64,000 nt of DNA from Schistocerca nitens (Eukaryota > Arthropoda > Insecta > Orthoptera > Acrididae): NCBI RefSeq assembly GCF_023898315.1, contig NC_064622.1, forward strand, positions 174,426,178 to 174,490,177, given 5' to 3'. The position numbers were made by a program, and so were the translations under genes. This document shows positions 55,219 to 64,000 of the stretch, in pieces (positions within the stretch are counted from its first letter, which is position 1; each line of letters opens with the position of its first letter). The notes under the pieces were generated by a model, which was not told the DNA's origin, searched no databases, and worked only from the letters and a program-made list of their open reading frames with translations.

Positions 55219-55814
55219 GTAATATTACACGCAACTGAGGAAGACAGGACTACAAAAGTTGAAGGGACATTCCGTTTTGGAAATCGTTAGAGAATTCAGT
55301 ATCCCGAGATCCACAGTGTCAACAGAGTCAGGAGTGCGCCGAAAATAACAAATGTAAGACATTACCTCTCACTGCGGACAAGGCAGTGTCCGATGGCCTT
55401 CACTTAACGACCGAGAGCAGCGGCGTTTACGTAGAGTTGTGAGTGCTGACAGACAAGCGGCACTGCGTGAAATAAACGCAGAAATCAATGTGGGACAAAC
55501 GACGAACGTATTCGTTTTGACAGTCGACACAATTTGACGTTAATGGGCTACGGCAGCACACCACCGACGCGAGTGCCTTTGCTAATAGCACGACATCCCA
55601 CGCAGAACCCCTCCTGTGCTCGTGACCATATCGGATGGATCCTAGACGACTGGAAAACCGTGGGCTGGCCAGAGGAGACTCGATTTCAATTGGTAAGAGC
55701 TGATCGTAGCTTATTCTTTGACATTGTCAATGGGCTGGGGGAATATGCAATTTGTTGATTTGAAACATGTGTGGATTAATATCATTCGTCAAAATCGCAG
55801 TTTTTTTAAAATCT

Positions 55815-57055
55815 GATTACCGGTTTCGGCTCTTTAACGAACCCTCTTCAGATCGATCTAAAATGTTATTCAATGCTTGACACGCATTACACATTGTCGT
55901 ATTTCTTACAAGAGAACCTCCCCACCGCACTCCCCTCAGATTTAGTTATAAGTTGGCACAGTGGATAGGTCTTGAAAAACGGAACACAGATCAATCGAGA
56001 AAACAGGAAGAAGTTGTGTGCAACTATGAAAAAAATAAGCAAAATATAAAAACTGAGTAGCCCATGCGCAAGATAGGCAACATTAAGGATAGTCTGAGCC
56101 CACGAACGCCGTGGTCCCGTGGTTAGCGTGAGCAGCTGCGGAACACGAGATCCGTGGTTCAAGTCTTCCCTCGAGTAACAACTTTATTTATTTTCGCAAA
56201 GTTGTAATCTGTCCGTTAGTTCACTGATGTCTCTGTTCACTGTAATAAGTTTAGTGTCTGTATTTTGCGACCGCACCGCAAAACAGTGCGATTAGTAGAC
56301 GAAAGGACGTGCCTCTCCAGTGGGAACCGAAAACATTTGATCGCAAGGTCATAGGTCAACCGATTCCTCCACAGGAAAACACGTCTGATATATTCTCTAC
56401 GACACTGGTGACGGCATGTGCGTCACATGACAGGAATATGTTGTCGAATGGCGAATGGGTAAAAAGATTCTTCTACCTTGCCCGATATAGAAGTTCTTGT
56501 GGGTGTGATAATCACTCCCAAAAAAGTGATGAAAACATAACGGACGGACAGATAATAATTGTCTGAAAATAAAAAATTAAAATTTTTCACTCGAGGGCAG
56601 ACTTGAACCAAGGACCTCTGGTTCCTCAACTGCTCACGCTACCCACGGGGCCACGGCTCTCCTGCGCTCAGACACTCCTTAATGTTGTCTATCTTGCCCA
56701 TGGACTACTCAGTTTGTATATTTTGCTTATTTTTTCATAGTTCCACATAACTTCTTCCTGTTTTCTTGATTGATCTGTGTTCAGTTTTTCTAGGCCTATG
56801 CACTGTGCAACTTATAACTAAATCTGAGGAGGGTGCGATGGGGAGGTTCCCTTGTTAGAGCTAAGTCACCTGAGTTACATAAGAACCTTAAAGTGAAAAC
56901 CTTAGTTGCCAACTTACATAACCAACTAGGATCTTCAATTTAGGATTCTTTATTTAACAATGTCGACTTTTATCTGAAAAATACGACGATGTGCAATTAA
57001 TGTCATGCACTGAAGAACATTTTAGATTGATCTGAAGGTGGATCGGTAATGAGAC
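55815..57055. repeat. Palindromic arms with hammerhead-like core
   Basis: The left arm (ACCGGTTTCGGCTC... to ...ACATTGTCGTATTT, 55819-55904) is inverted in the right arm (AAATACGACGATGT... to ...GACGAAACCGATAATC, 56979-57067). Each arm, read outward, contains CTGAAG-G/A-type sequence, a stem region and GAAACCGRTAATC. The CUGAUGA box is changed at one or two bases. Arms are separated by a 947-bp insertion and flanking sequence. A decayed non-autonomous Penelope-type element is my inference. Confidence 0.5.
55906..56858. mobile_element. Non-autonomous DNA transposon with about 280-bp inverted repeats, TTA duplication
   Basis: Element 55909-56855. Ends CAAGAGAACCTCCCCACCGC and (inverted) CAAGGGAACCTCCCCATCGC, with similarity continuing about 280 bp inward on both sides. 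It includes a tRNA-like segment (GTGGTCCCGTGGTTAGCGTG with TGGTTCAAGTC) in each arm. The flanking trinucleotide TTA at 55906-55908 and 56856-56858 fits PIF/Harbinger-type insertion (TWA). The unique centre (about 56190-56560) has a broken frame only. No transposase. Confidence 0.75.
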
Positions 57056-57074
57056 GAAACCGATAATCACTAAA

Positions 57075-58005
57075 GGTGATAATTAATTTAAACCGTCAGC
57101 TGCCGACAGGTGTTGTTGATACACCTCGATGGGGACAGCTGAGAACGTGTGCCCCGAGCGGGACTCGAACCCGGGATCTCGTGCTTACATAGCAGATGCT
57201 CTATCCATCTGAGCCACAGATGACACAGATGAATAGCGCGACTGCAGGGACTTTTCCCTTGCACGGTTCCCGTGAGACCCACATTCCCAACTGTCCACAA
57301 TCTACATACGTAATATTCCTAATAGATATTTGCCCAACCACTCATTATTCGCGCACACTAACGTGACGATTCCCGTAAGAGTTCGGGCAACCTATGCGCA
57401 ATCGCACAGACGAAAGTCAATGGCCGGGTAGCCGTGTAACTATGTATGAAGACAGTATCTGTTCTCGAAAGAACAGATACCAATGATGACCGTGCAGCTT
57501 CTCTAGAATAATGATAATTAATTGAAACCCTGAGCTGCCGACAGGTGTTGTATCAATCTTCATATATAGTTAAATGGCTACCCGGCTATTGACCTTCGCC
57601 TGTGCGAATGCGCACAGGTTGCTCGAACTCTTACGGGAATCGTCACCTTAGTGTGCGCGAGAAATGAGAGGATGGGCAAATATCTATTAGAAATATTACG
57701 TATGTAGATTGTGGACAGTTGGGAATGTGGGTCTCAGGGGAAGCGTGCAAGGGATAAGTTCCTGCAGTCACACTATTTATCTGTGTCCTCGGTGGCTCAG
57801 ATGGATAGAGCGTCTACCATATAAGCAGGAGATCCCAGGTTCGAGTCCACGCCGGGGCACACGTTTTCAGCTGTCCCTATCGAGGTGTATCTACAACGCC
57901 TATCGGCAGCTGAGAGTTTCAATTAATTATCATTTATTCTAGAGAAGCTGCACGGTCATCAATGGTACCAGTTCTTTCGAGAACAGTTTCTATCTTCATA
58001 ATCAG
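57075..58005. repeat. Palindromic repeat with two tRNA-like segments facing each other
   Basis: The left part (minus strand) and right part (plus strand) each have GGCTCAGATGGATAGAGC (A-box region) and GGTTCGAGTCC/CCGGGTTCGAGTCCCG (B-box), then ACACGTT.TCAGCTGTCC. The left copy is at about 57225-57130, the right at 57788-57865. Outer parts also mirror: GATAATTAATTTAAACCGTC against GAGAGTTTCAATTAATTATC. A third segment near 57440-57545 is the inverse of 57895-58005. Acceptor stems are absent, so these are tRNA-derived repeats and not tRNA genes. Confidence 0.7.
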
Positions 58006-59219
58006 TAAAGAGTATTTGCGATCTTGGCGAAGGATTTTCATCCACACTTGCTGAACGGTAAGGATTGAGTGTGCCGCGTACAACCGAGGCCATGGCCCCA
58101 AGTTGCCAAGAAGGCTCTGTGAAAGCTGACGGTGGCTTCGTAATGGTGTGGGCTGTGTTTACACGGAATGGTCTGGTTCCTCTGGTGCAATTGAGCCGAT
58201 CATTGACCGGAGATGTTTATGTCGGCTACTTGGAGACCATTTTCAGTTACTTACGGACTTCAAGTACCTAAAAATATCACCGGGCTACAGCTGTTCGCCA
58301 TTTGATTGAAAAACATTCTGGACAAATCGAATGAATGATCTCTACACTCAGATCGTCCGACACGAACCCCATCGAACATTTATGGGACGTAATCGAGAGG
58401 TCAGTTCTCGCACAAAATCTTGCACCGGCAACTCTTGCGCAATTATGGATGGCCATAGAGGCAGCATGGATCAGTATTTCTGCAAGGGACTTCCAAAGAC
58501 TTGTTGAGTCCATGCCCCGTCGAGTTGCTGCAATAAGCTGGGCAAAAGGAGGCCCAACAAGATATTAGGAGGTACTTTCGTCGCTTCAGTATGAGTAGTA
58601 CCAACACATATGTACAGAGGAGTTGCCGCTGAGGAGTGAGAGTGCTTTTCGTGTTTAGAGTGTGGTCTCCTTACTGTGCTGCAGAAGACTCTAACTTCAA
58701 AAGGACATGAATCCATTTTTCAGCAATCTGTAATGCATACACGATGATTGTATCAGCGTGGTGCTGCACCCTGCCTTAAAGCAACATATTTGGGGCAAAG
58801 ATTTTGGACAACAACTTCCCTGAAATGAACTAGTTTGCCCAGAATCCAGATTTTAACCCAACGCAACAACTTTAGGATAAATTAGAACGTCGACTTCGTT
58901 CCAGACCCAAAGGTCCAACATCACTAGCTCCTCTGGTTTTGTCTGTTCTGGAAGAATGGGTTGCCATTCCTCCACAGGCATTAACAAACCTCGCTGAAAG
59001 TGCCCGCAGCACAGTGAAACCCGTGGTAAAGGTGAATATTGACACACATCATATTGATAGGTGTCTGGATATCTTTGACCAGATAGTCTACTTCGACTCG
59101 TTCCACATTCCAGAAAGACTCTCCTTCTTGATGGGATCTACAGAACACGATGAATGAATGAATACAGAACTTCTGGGGATGCTATTTCCCGACAAGCGCG
59201 TGACTGTGTCAAGACAGAG

Positions 59220-59690
59220 ATGCGGTATAGGGCGACGCTCCCGCCGACAGTGTGTCCGAAGGGTGACGTACTTGCCGAAGAGTTGGACGGCCACCCGGCC
59301 GCCCTTAATGTATTCCGGACGACGTCGGCGGCCTCTGGCGGAGCCCTAATCCAGCACTCTGCGCTGTGCGGATGTGTCTCGGTATTAGCCAAAGGCAGCT
59401 CATCCCTTTTGACAATTATGCGGCCATCTTGGCTCCGAGCCGGTAATGAAGGAAAGTGAGGAGACGGAAAAAGGAAAAAAGGGGGGCGGCAGAAATAAAA
59501 AAGAAAGCGGGAAAAACTCGGTAATCAGGTGCTCCGGGCGGCAGGACTCTCTGCCTCGCAGGTACGTTCCGGAGGTGGCAGGCAAGGCGCACTTTAGAAG
59601 AGATTCTGCGACGACGGCGGGGCCGGAACTTTCTTTAAAAGTAAGTTGCTTGCAAAGGGAGGACTGAGGGAGCCCACCTCACGCTCCGAG
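59220..59690. other. GC-rich island followed by purine-rich tract
   Basis: CpG-dense sequence (ACCCGGCCGCCC, GACGACGTCGGCGGCC) over about 59220-59340, then GCGGCCATCTTGGCTCCGAG near 59422, then a purine-rich run at 59452-59520 (GAAAAAGGAAAAAAGGGGGG). GCGGCCATCTTG contains GGCCATCTTG, a YY1-type core. No exon is supported: frames on both strands overlap and lack motifs. Confidence 0.5.
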
Positions 59691-59861
59691 GAATTCTGTG
59701 TCCTCGTTTCACTCCGTAATCTGATTGCCTACTCGGTCAGTTATTTGTCAGCGAACTGAAGGTCTTATTTTTATAATTACTTGGGCTTTAGATAGCTGAT
59801 GATTTTGTGCTTGTAACAAACATAGGTAAAATAGTTATCTTCCACTTCTCCTTCATATTTT
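59691..59861. other. No gene recognised
   Basis: Short anonymous flank. Confidence 0.4.
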
Positions 59862-60076
59862 ACTCTGTGTCGCCGGCCGAAGTGGCCGTGCGGTTAAAGG
59901 CGCTGCAGCCTGGAACCACAAGACCGCTACGGTCGCAGGTTCGAATCCTGCCTCGGGCATGGATGTTTATGATGTCCTTAGGTTAGTTAGGTTTAACTAG
60001 TTCTAAGTTCTAGGGGACTAATGACCTCAGCAGTTGAGTCCCATAGTGCTCAGAGCCATTTGAACCACTCTGTGTC
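59862..60076 (+). repeat. tRNA-derived SINE (family A), copy 7
   Basis: SINE at 59872-60066, head GCCGGCCGAAGTGGCCGTGC, B-box GGTTCGAATCC. Perfect 10-bp duplication ACTCTGTGTC at 59862-59871 and 60067-60076. Confidence 0.95.
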
Positions 60077-60111
60077 TCAGGGTACAACGTGTGTATAGGT
60101 ATATACATGGT

Positions 60112-61235
60112 GGTAGGAAATTCCCGTTACAGACTTCTAGGACTTGTAGAGGGAAGTGAGTACATAGTATTTTGAATAGCAACCCATGTCCCGAAACGTC
60201 ATCCAGCGAGACTACAGAGCCTCAAAGTTATAGGCTCGGGCTTCTGTAAATTTATGTATACACGGGTAGATTCCGTGATGTTGTTACAGATTTTCTAGGA
60301 TGATGGAGAACGATAAATGTATTAATTTGAAGTAAGGATCCCTGTACCGGAAAGAAACGAGTCGAACGTCATTAACGAAAACCTTTATGACACCTCTGAC
60401 AGTAGAATACATGTACCGGTTCTTTTGTTGTGAAGACTGTATGGCTGGTAACTTTCAATAGTGGTGGTGTGGACAAAAACGAGAAAAAAATGTCGAATAG
60501 ACGTGGGGTCTAAATTGCATACCTGAGGAGCTATGACCAGTCGTTCATCTTCGCTAATGTGAAACTCATCCCCTCTACTGAGCAAGTGTTTATAGCTGTT
60601 AAGGTACACACTTTACAGCCCACGTTTATTGGACATTTTTTCTCTGCTTTGTCCACACTATCACCACTGAAAGTTACCATTCCTACACTCTTCGCAACAC
60701 AAGAACCGATATACGTATTCAACTGTCAGAGGTATCAGAACGGTTTTCGTTTATAACTTTCGACTTGTTCGTTTCCGGTACAGGGATCATTACTTCAAAT
60801 TAATACATTTATCGTTCTCCATCACCCTAGAAAGTATGTAACATCATCACGGTATGACCCCGTGTATATGGACATTTACAAAAAAATGGTTCAAATGGCT
60901 CTGAACGCTATGGGACTTAACTTCTGAGGTCATCAGTCCCCTAGAACGTAGAACTACTTAAACGTAACTAACCTAAGGACGTCACACACATCCACGCCCG
61001 AGGCAGGATTCGAACCTGCGACCGTAGCGGTCGCGCGGTTCCACACTGCAGCGCCTGGAATCGCTCTGCCACCCTGACCGACTGTACATTTACAGACGCC
61101 TGCGCCTATAACAATGACGCTCTGTAGTCTCGTTGGATGACGTTTTCGAACATGGGTCCCTATTCAAAATACGATGTACTCACACCCCTTTACAAGTCCT
61201 AGAAGTCTGTAACGGAAACTTCCGACCACCCTGTG
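60112..61235. repeat. Large palindrome (about 0.9 kb without its SINE)
   Basis: The left end (GGTAGGAAATTCCCGTTACAG) mirrors the right end (CTGTAACGGAAACTTCCGACC). Further mirrored pairs are ACTACAGAGC / GCTCTGTAGT, GGAGAACGATAAATGTATTA / TAATACATTTATCGTTCTCC and CGGTTCTTTTGTTGTGAAGA / TCTTCGCAACACAAGAACCG. The centre is about 60570. It encodes nothing; opposite-strand frames around 60385-60756 are mirror images. Related sequence occurs at 19076-19270. A long fold-back transposon is the likely nature. Confidence 0.75.
60870..61094 (-). repeat. tRNA-derived SINE (family A), copy 8, in the palindrome
   Basis: SINE at 60881-61083 on the minus strand with B-box GGTTCGAATCC. 11-bp duplication G[G/T]ACATTTACA at 60870-60880 and 61084-61094 (one mismatch). 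Its insertion makes the right palindrome arm longer than the left. Confidence 0.92.
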
Positions 61236-61254
61236 TATATATATGTATGTGTGT

Positions 61255-61256
<2 letters not shown>

Positions 61257-61302
<46 letters not shown>
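61257..61302. repeat. (GT)n microsatellite
   Basis: About 23 uninterrupted GT units, next to the palindrome's right end. Confidence 0.95.
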
Positions 61303-61305
<3 letters not shown>

Positions 61306-61699
61306 GACTAATAGTATGAAGATGGTAGTGTGCCGTAACCATTCTTATGTAGGCCTATAGCGTGTAACATTGCATAGTGCAAACGTATTCATGATATTCT
61401 ACAGACAAATAATTTGGTATAGAGCATTTTGGGTCGTAGATCTAGCGATCCTCTTTCAGACTGACGATGGATGTGTCTGTCTGAACATTTACTTAGAACT
61501 TCAGCCGGATTTATTTGTGATTAAGGGATTATCTTTGTACATATGTTCGTAGCGTTTCTGTTTTGCATGTTAGTATTCCTGTTGTTATGGGTTCATTTAT
61601 CGATTATCATTTCTTATTTGTACTTCACTGTTGCTATTTAAGTTTACATATTTCCTTTCTGTCAGTTGGAGATAGTAATCGGAGTAATCGGAGCTCTGG
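61303..61699. other. No gene recognised
   Basis: AT-rich sequence with a short open frame (61370-61552) that shows no motif. Confidence 0.4.
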
Positions 61700-62872
61700 A
61701 TGCTAGAAAATGGAGTGCCAAGTGGAGCAATCACAACATTTGCAACGTACAGTTCTCTTTGAGTTCAGTAGGGGGATGACAGTAGCGAAGGCAGCCAGAA
61801 ACGTTTGTGCCGTGTATGGGGATAACGTCATTGAACAGAGCACAGAAAGAAAATTGTTTTCTACTTTTAAGGAGGATCGTTTTGACTTCACTGCCTGTCC
61901 ACGTTCAGGGAGATCTTCGAGGTTTGCTGAAGATAGTTTAACCACATTAATATACACTGATCCACATTGTAAGTAGGCTGTATAGGTTTTTATGTTGGTA
62001 ACGCCATGTAGCGCTCTATATGAAAATCACTGACTGTGCTGTGTGAAGGCTGTGGTTGGTTTGCATTGTTGGAGTAATATTCTCCATTGTAGTGTTGGGC
62101 AGTTGGCTGTTAACAGCGCGTAGCGTTGCGCAGTTGGAGGTGAGCCGCCAGCAGTGGTGGATGTGGGGAGAGAAATGGCGGAGTTTTGAGAGCGGATGAT
62201 CTGGACGTGTGTCCATCAGAGACAGTAAATTTGTAAGACTGGAAGTCATGAACTGATACATATATTATGACTTTTGAACACTATTAAGGTAAATACATTG
62301 TTTGTTCTCCATCACAATCTTTCATTTGCTAACCATGCCTATCAGTAGTTAGTATCTTTTATTTAGCTGGCAGTAGTGGCGCTCGCTGTATTGCAGTAGT
62401 TCGAGTAACGAAGATTTTTGTGAGGTAAGTGATTTGTGAAAGATGTAGGTTAATGTTAGTCAGGGCCATTCTTTTGTAGGGATTATTGAAAGTCAGATTG
62501 CGTTGCGCTAAAAACATTGTGTGTCACTTTAAGTACAGTCATGTATAATTTTTCTAAGGGGACGTTACAACATCACTGTACTCGGGAATTGGCAAAAATG
62601 ATGATCTATGATCATTCCACCACAGTGAAATGTTTCATGCAATGAGGTAGGTTCGTCATCCATTGCCTCGTGAACAACACCGACCACTCCCATCCTGTAT
62701 CGTTACTGGACAAGAGAAACGGTGTCTTTATGCTAAGAGAAAGAAAGGCTGAGCCCAAACAAAGTAACAGTTCCCCGTATGAAGACCTGCGCGCATCCAC
62801 AAAAGATAATGTTATGTTTCTGGTGGAACAGCGACGATGTGGTGTGCTTCGAATTGCTTCCCCGAGGTGTAA
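61700..62872 (+). pseudogene. Mariner transposase pseudogene, split by a solo LTR and cut by a LINE
   Basis: 61710-61973 encodes the N-terminal domain: QSQHLQRTVLFEFSRGMTVA, a helix-turn-helix-like AKAARNVCAVYGDN and the linker CPRSGRSSRF. After the solo LTR the same protein continues with CTRELAKMMIYDHSTTV (from 62574). A deletion follows, then ILYRYW in the catalytic region, LCLYAKK-like coding and near 62770-62860 CTHPQKIMLC and a decayed W-x-SDDVVxxELLPRGV-type motif. At about 62872 the CR1-like LINE starts and the rest is missing. Removing the LTR and one duplication restores continuous mariner sequence across the site, which supports both calls. Confidence 0.85.
61974..62573. mobile_element. 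Solo LTR inside the mariner, 4-bp target duplication
   Basis: 592 bp from TGTAAGTAGG (61978) to GGGACGTTACA (62569), with TG...CA ends, flanked by ACAT at 61974-61977 and 62570-62573. It carries no coding frame. Which superfamily it belongs to is not clear; 4-bp duplications occur in Gypsy and BEL/Pao groups. An alternative is a non-autonomous element of another class with the same ends. Confidence 0.65.
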
Positions 62873-64000
62873 TACTAAACACCTTTTTCCAAAGCTGTTT
62901 CACAGAGGAAGACCGCACTGCAGTTCCTTCTCTAAATCCTCGCACAAACGAAAAAATGGCTGACATCGAAATAAGTGTCCAAGGAATAGAAAAGCAACTG
63001 GAATCACTCAACAGAGGAAAGTCCACTGGACCTGACGGGATACCAATTCGATTCTACACAGAGTACGCGAAGGAACTTGCCCCCCTTCTAACAGCCGTGT
63101 ACCGCAAGTCTCTAGAGGAACGGAGGGTTCCAAATGATTGGAAAAGAGCACAGGTAGTCCCAGTCTTCAAGAAGGGTCGTCGAGCAGATGCGCAAAACTA
63201 TAGACCTATATCTCTGACGTCGATCTGTTGTAGAATTTTAGAACATGTTTTTTGCTCGAGTATCATGTCGTTTTTGGAAACCCAGAATCTACTATGTAGG
63301 AATCAACATGGATTCCGGAAACAGCGATCGTGTGAGACCCAACTCGCGTTATTTGTTCATGAGACCCAGAAAATATTAGATACAGGCTCCCAGGTGGATG
63401 CTACTTTTCTTGACTTCCGGAAGGCGTTCGATACAGTTCCGCACTGTCGCCTGATAAACAAAGTAAGAGCCTACGGAATATCAGACCAGCTGTGTGGCTG
63501 GATTGAAGATTTTTTAGCAAACAGAACACAGCATGTTGTTATCAATGGAGAGACGTCTACAGACGTTAAGGTAACCTCTGGCGTGCCACAGGGGAGTGTT
63601 ATGGGACCATTGCTTTTCACAATATATATAAATGACCTAGTAGATAGTGTCGGAAGTTCCATGCGGCTTTTCGCGGATGATGCTGTAGTATACAGAGAAG
63701 TTGCAGCATTAGAAAATTGTAGCGAAATGCAGGAAGATCTGCAGCGGATAGGCACTTGGTGCAGGGAGTGGCAACTGTCCCTTAACATAGACAAATGTAA
63801 TGTATTGCGAATACATAGAAAGAAGGATCCTTTATTGTATGATTATATGATAGCGGAACAAACACTGGTAGCAGTTACTTCTGTAAAATATCTGGGAGTA
63901 TGCGTGCGGAACGATTTGAAGTGGAATGATCATATAAAATTAATTGTTGGTAAGGCGGGTACCAGGTTGAGATTCATTGGGAGAGTGCTTAGAAAATGTA
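62873..64000 (+). CDS. CR1-like LINE reverse transcriptase, 5'-truncated, open to window edge
   Basis: Homology starts at about 62873 (LNTFFQSCFTEEDRTAVP) inside the mariner relic; the first Met is at 62956 and the frame stays open for 348 codons to the edge. Order: EKQLESLNRGKSTGPDGIPI, VVPVFKKGRRADAQNYRPIS, NQHGFRKQRSCETQLALFVH, FLDFRKAFDTVPHCRL (first catalytic Asp region), VTSGVPQGSVMGPLLFTIYI, MRLFADDAVVYRE (catalytic Asp pair intact) and WCREWQLSLNIDKCN. It matches the decayed copy at 31705-33245. The endonuclease half is missing by 5' truncation, so this copy cannot retrotranspose alone although no lesion is seen in what is left. Confidence 0.9.

Larger units (their letters stand above)
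49931..55274 (+). mobile_element. Penelope-like element (PLE) with inverted terminal pseudo-LTRs
   Basis: Element about 49942-55218 inside Tc1 family A, coding on the plus strand. The 5' end is an inverted copy (49941-50808) of the 3' end (54413-55218), ending GGTATATTGATAATTTTT / AAAAATTATCAATATACC. Between them are a partial tandem duplication, a Penelope reverse transcriptase split by a Tc1 element, and a GIY-YIG endonuclease. Host sequence GGGACATTCCG occurs on both sides (49931-49941 and 55264-55274), an 11-bp target duplication; on the right, about 45 bp of extra sequence lie between the repeat end and it. PLEs are retroelements distinct from LINEs and LTR elements, and variable terminal-repeat orientation is known in them. 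Confidence 0.88.
55712..58056. mobile_element. Composite insertion into Tc1 family A (two palindromic elements)
   Basis: Family A homology stops at about 55711 (GTAAGAGCTGATCG) and resumes at about 58057 (GGATTGAGTGTGCCGCGTAC). The intervening 2.3 kb hold a palindrome with hammerhead-like arms (55815-57055), itself holding a TTA-flanked element, and a second palindrome with tRNA-like segments (57075-58005). Confidence 0.7.
49722..58590 (+). mobile_element. Tc1-like transposon relic (family A), second layer, cut into three pieces
   Basis: Pieces: 49722-49941 (terminal repeat CACTGAGGTGACTAAATTCA and start of the transposase), about 55264-55711 (DNA-binding end and catalytic start) and about 58057-58590 (VMVWAVFTRNGLVPL, NPIEHLWDVIERS with the catalytic Glu, and the right terminal repeat ...CGTCGCTTCAG). 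TA lies at 49720-49721. The order and joins match the uninterrupted copies at 17010-17537 and 1225-2015. The insertions between the pieces are the Penelope-like element and a 2.3-kb composite. Confidence 0.85.
49101..59086 (+). mobile_element. Tc1-like transposon relic (family B), outermost layer of the nest
   Basis: The left terminal repeat at 49101 (CTATCTGATCAAAACTGTTTG) matches the inverted right end (59086 inward, CTATCTGGTCAAAGATATCC). The left part (to 49720) encodes a decayed SNFERGLVIRCHTRKKSV-like DNA-binding region and KRCLGWCKYRRH. The right part (58592-59086) has GAAPCLKATYLG, LRSRPKGPTSLAP and a C-terminal EEWVAIPPQALTNL. Between them lies the whole family A element with its own insertions. 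TA is seen at 49099-49100; the right flank has TC, probably mutated. Confidence 0.8.

Noticed and set aside
56105..56175. Possible tRNA gene
   Set aside because: It lies within the inverted arm of a TTA-flanked transposon, is mirrored in the other arm and has no matching acceptor stem.
57130..57225. Possible functional tRNA gene (minus strand)
   Set aside because: A and B boxes are clear, but the acceptor stem does not pair, the segment is mirrored at 57788-57865 and continues into repeat sequence; it is tRNA-derived.
49101..59086. Reading the locus as one large composite transposon
   Set aside because: The layers have unrelated ends and their own target sites, so serial independent insertion explains it better.
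1..64000. CRISPR arrays, prophage, operons or bacterial regulatory sites
   Set aside because: No regularly spaced repeats and no dense coding; the repeats and LINE/SINE content are those of an animal genome.

Overview
The window is invertebrate nuclear DNA, most probably from an orthopteran (grasshopper or locust, likely Schistocerca-like). The main reason is eight copies of one roughly 200-bp tRNA-derived SINE with an intact B box and a tail ending in a GAGCCATTTGAA-type motif, which I associate with locust genomes. I see no intact host gene, no exon chain, no rRNA or functional tRNA, no operon and no CRISPR. Almost all recognisable sequence is mobile DNA of many ages, separated by AT-rich anonymous sequence.

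Layout. 0-11 kb: SINEs of three families, a Tc1-like relic, two mariner-type relics on the minus strand (3.0-4.5 and 9.1-10.4 kb) and two fold-back repeats. 11.3-14 kb: a three-layer nest, in which an RTE-like LINE is split by a Tc1-like element that is split by a CR1-like LINE fragment. 14-23 kb: a solo LTR (14663-15138, perfect 5-bp target duplication), a truncated Tc1, a 5S-rRNA-derived SINE and long anonymous tracts. 23-29 kb: a nearly complete minus-strand Gypsy-type LTR retrotransposon inserted in a second 5S-derived SINE; its pol is broken only by three stop codons and a SINE. 29-38.5 kb: an RTE-like LINE, a GC-rich island, a decayed CR1-like LINE, then a mariner split by a SINE that is split by a 4.2-kb CR1-like LINE whose ORF1 carries an SGNH-esterase-like domain. 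38.5-49 kb: LINE and Tc1 relics and fold-back elements.

49.1-59.1 kb is the most striking region. A Tc1-like relic (family B) holds a Tc1-like relic (family A), which holds a Penelope-like element (PLE) with inverted terminal pseudo-LTRs and a GIY-YIG endonuclease. The PLE reverse transcriptase is split by an apparently intact 1.42-kb Tc1-like element encoding a 340-residue transposase. A second 2.3-kb composite insertion splits family A further downstream. Both PLE terminal repeats carry a canonical hammerhead-ribozyme core (CTGATGA, stem II, GAAA, minimal stem III, four-pair stem I). Four other palindromic elements (2.3, 42.7, 46.8 and 55.8 kb) carry decayed hammerhead-like cores in their arms, which suggests a class of short non-autonomous PLE-like fold-back elements. 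59-64 kb: another GC-rich island, a roughly 0.9-kb palindrome, and a mariner split by a solo LTR and then by a CR1-like LINE whose reverse transcriptase frame is still open at the window edge.

The only frames that look capable of making a full or nearly full product are the Tc1 family C transposase (52006-53028), the CR1 ORF1 (36578-37600) and the open CR1 reverse transcriptase frame that runs off the right edge. All calls come from reading the sequence; no database search was run.
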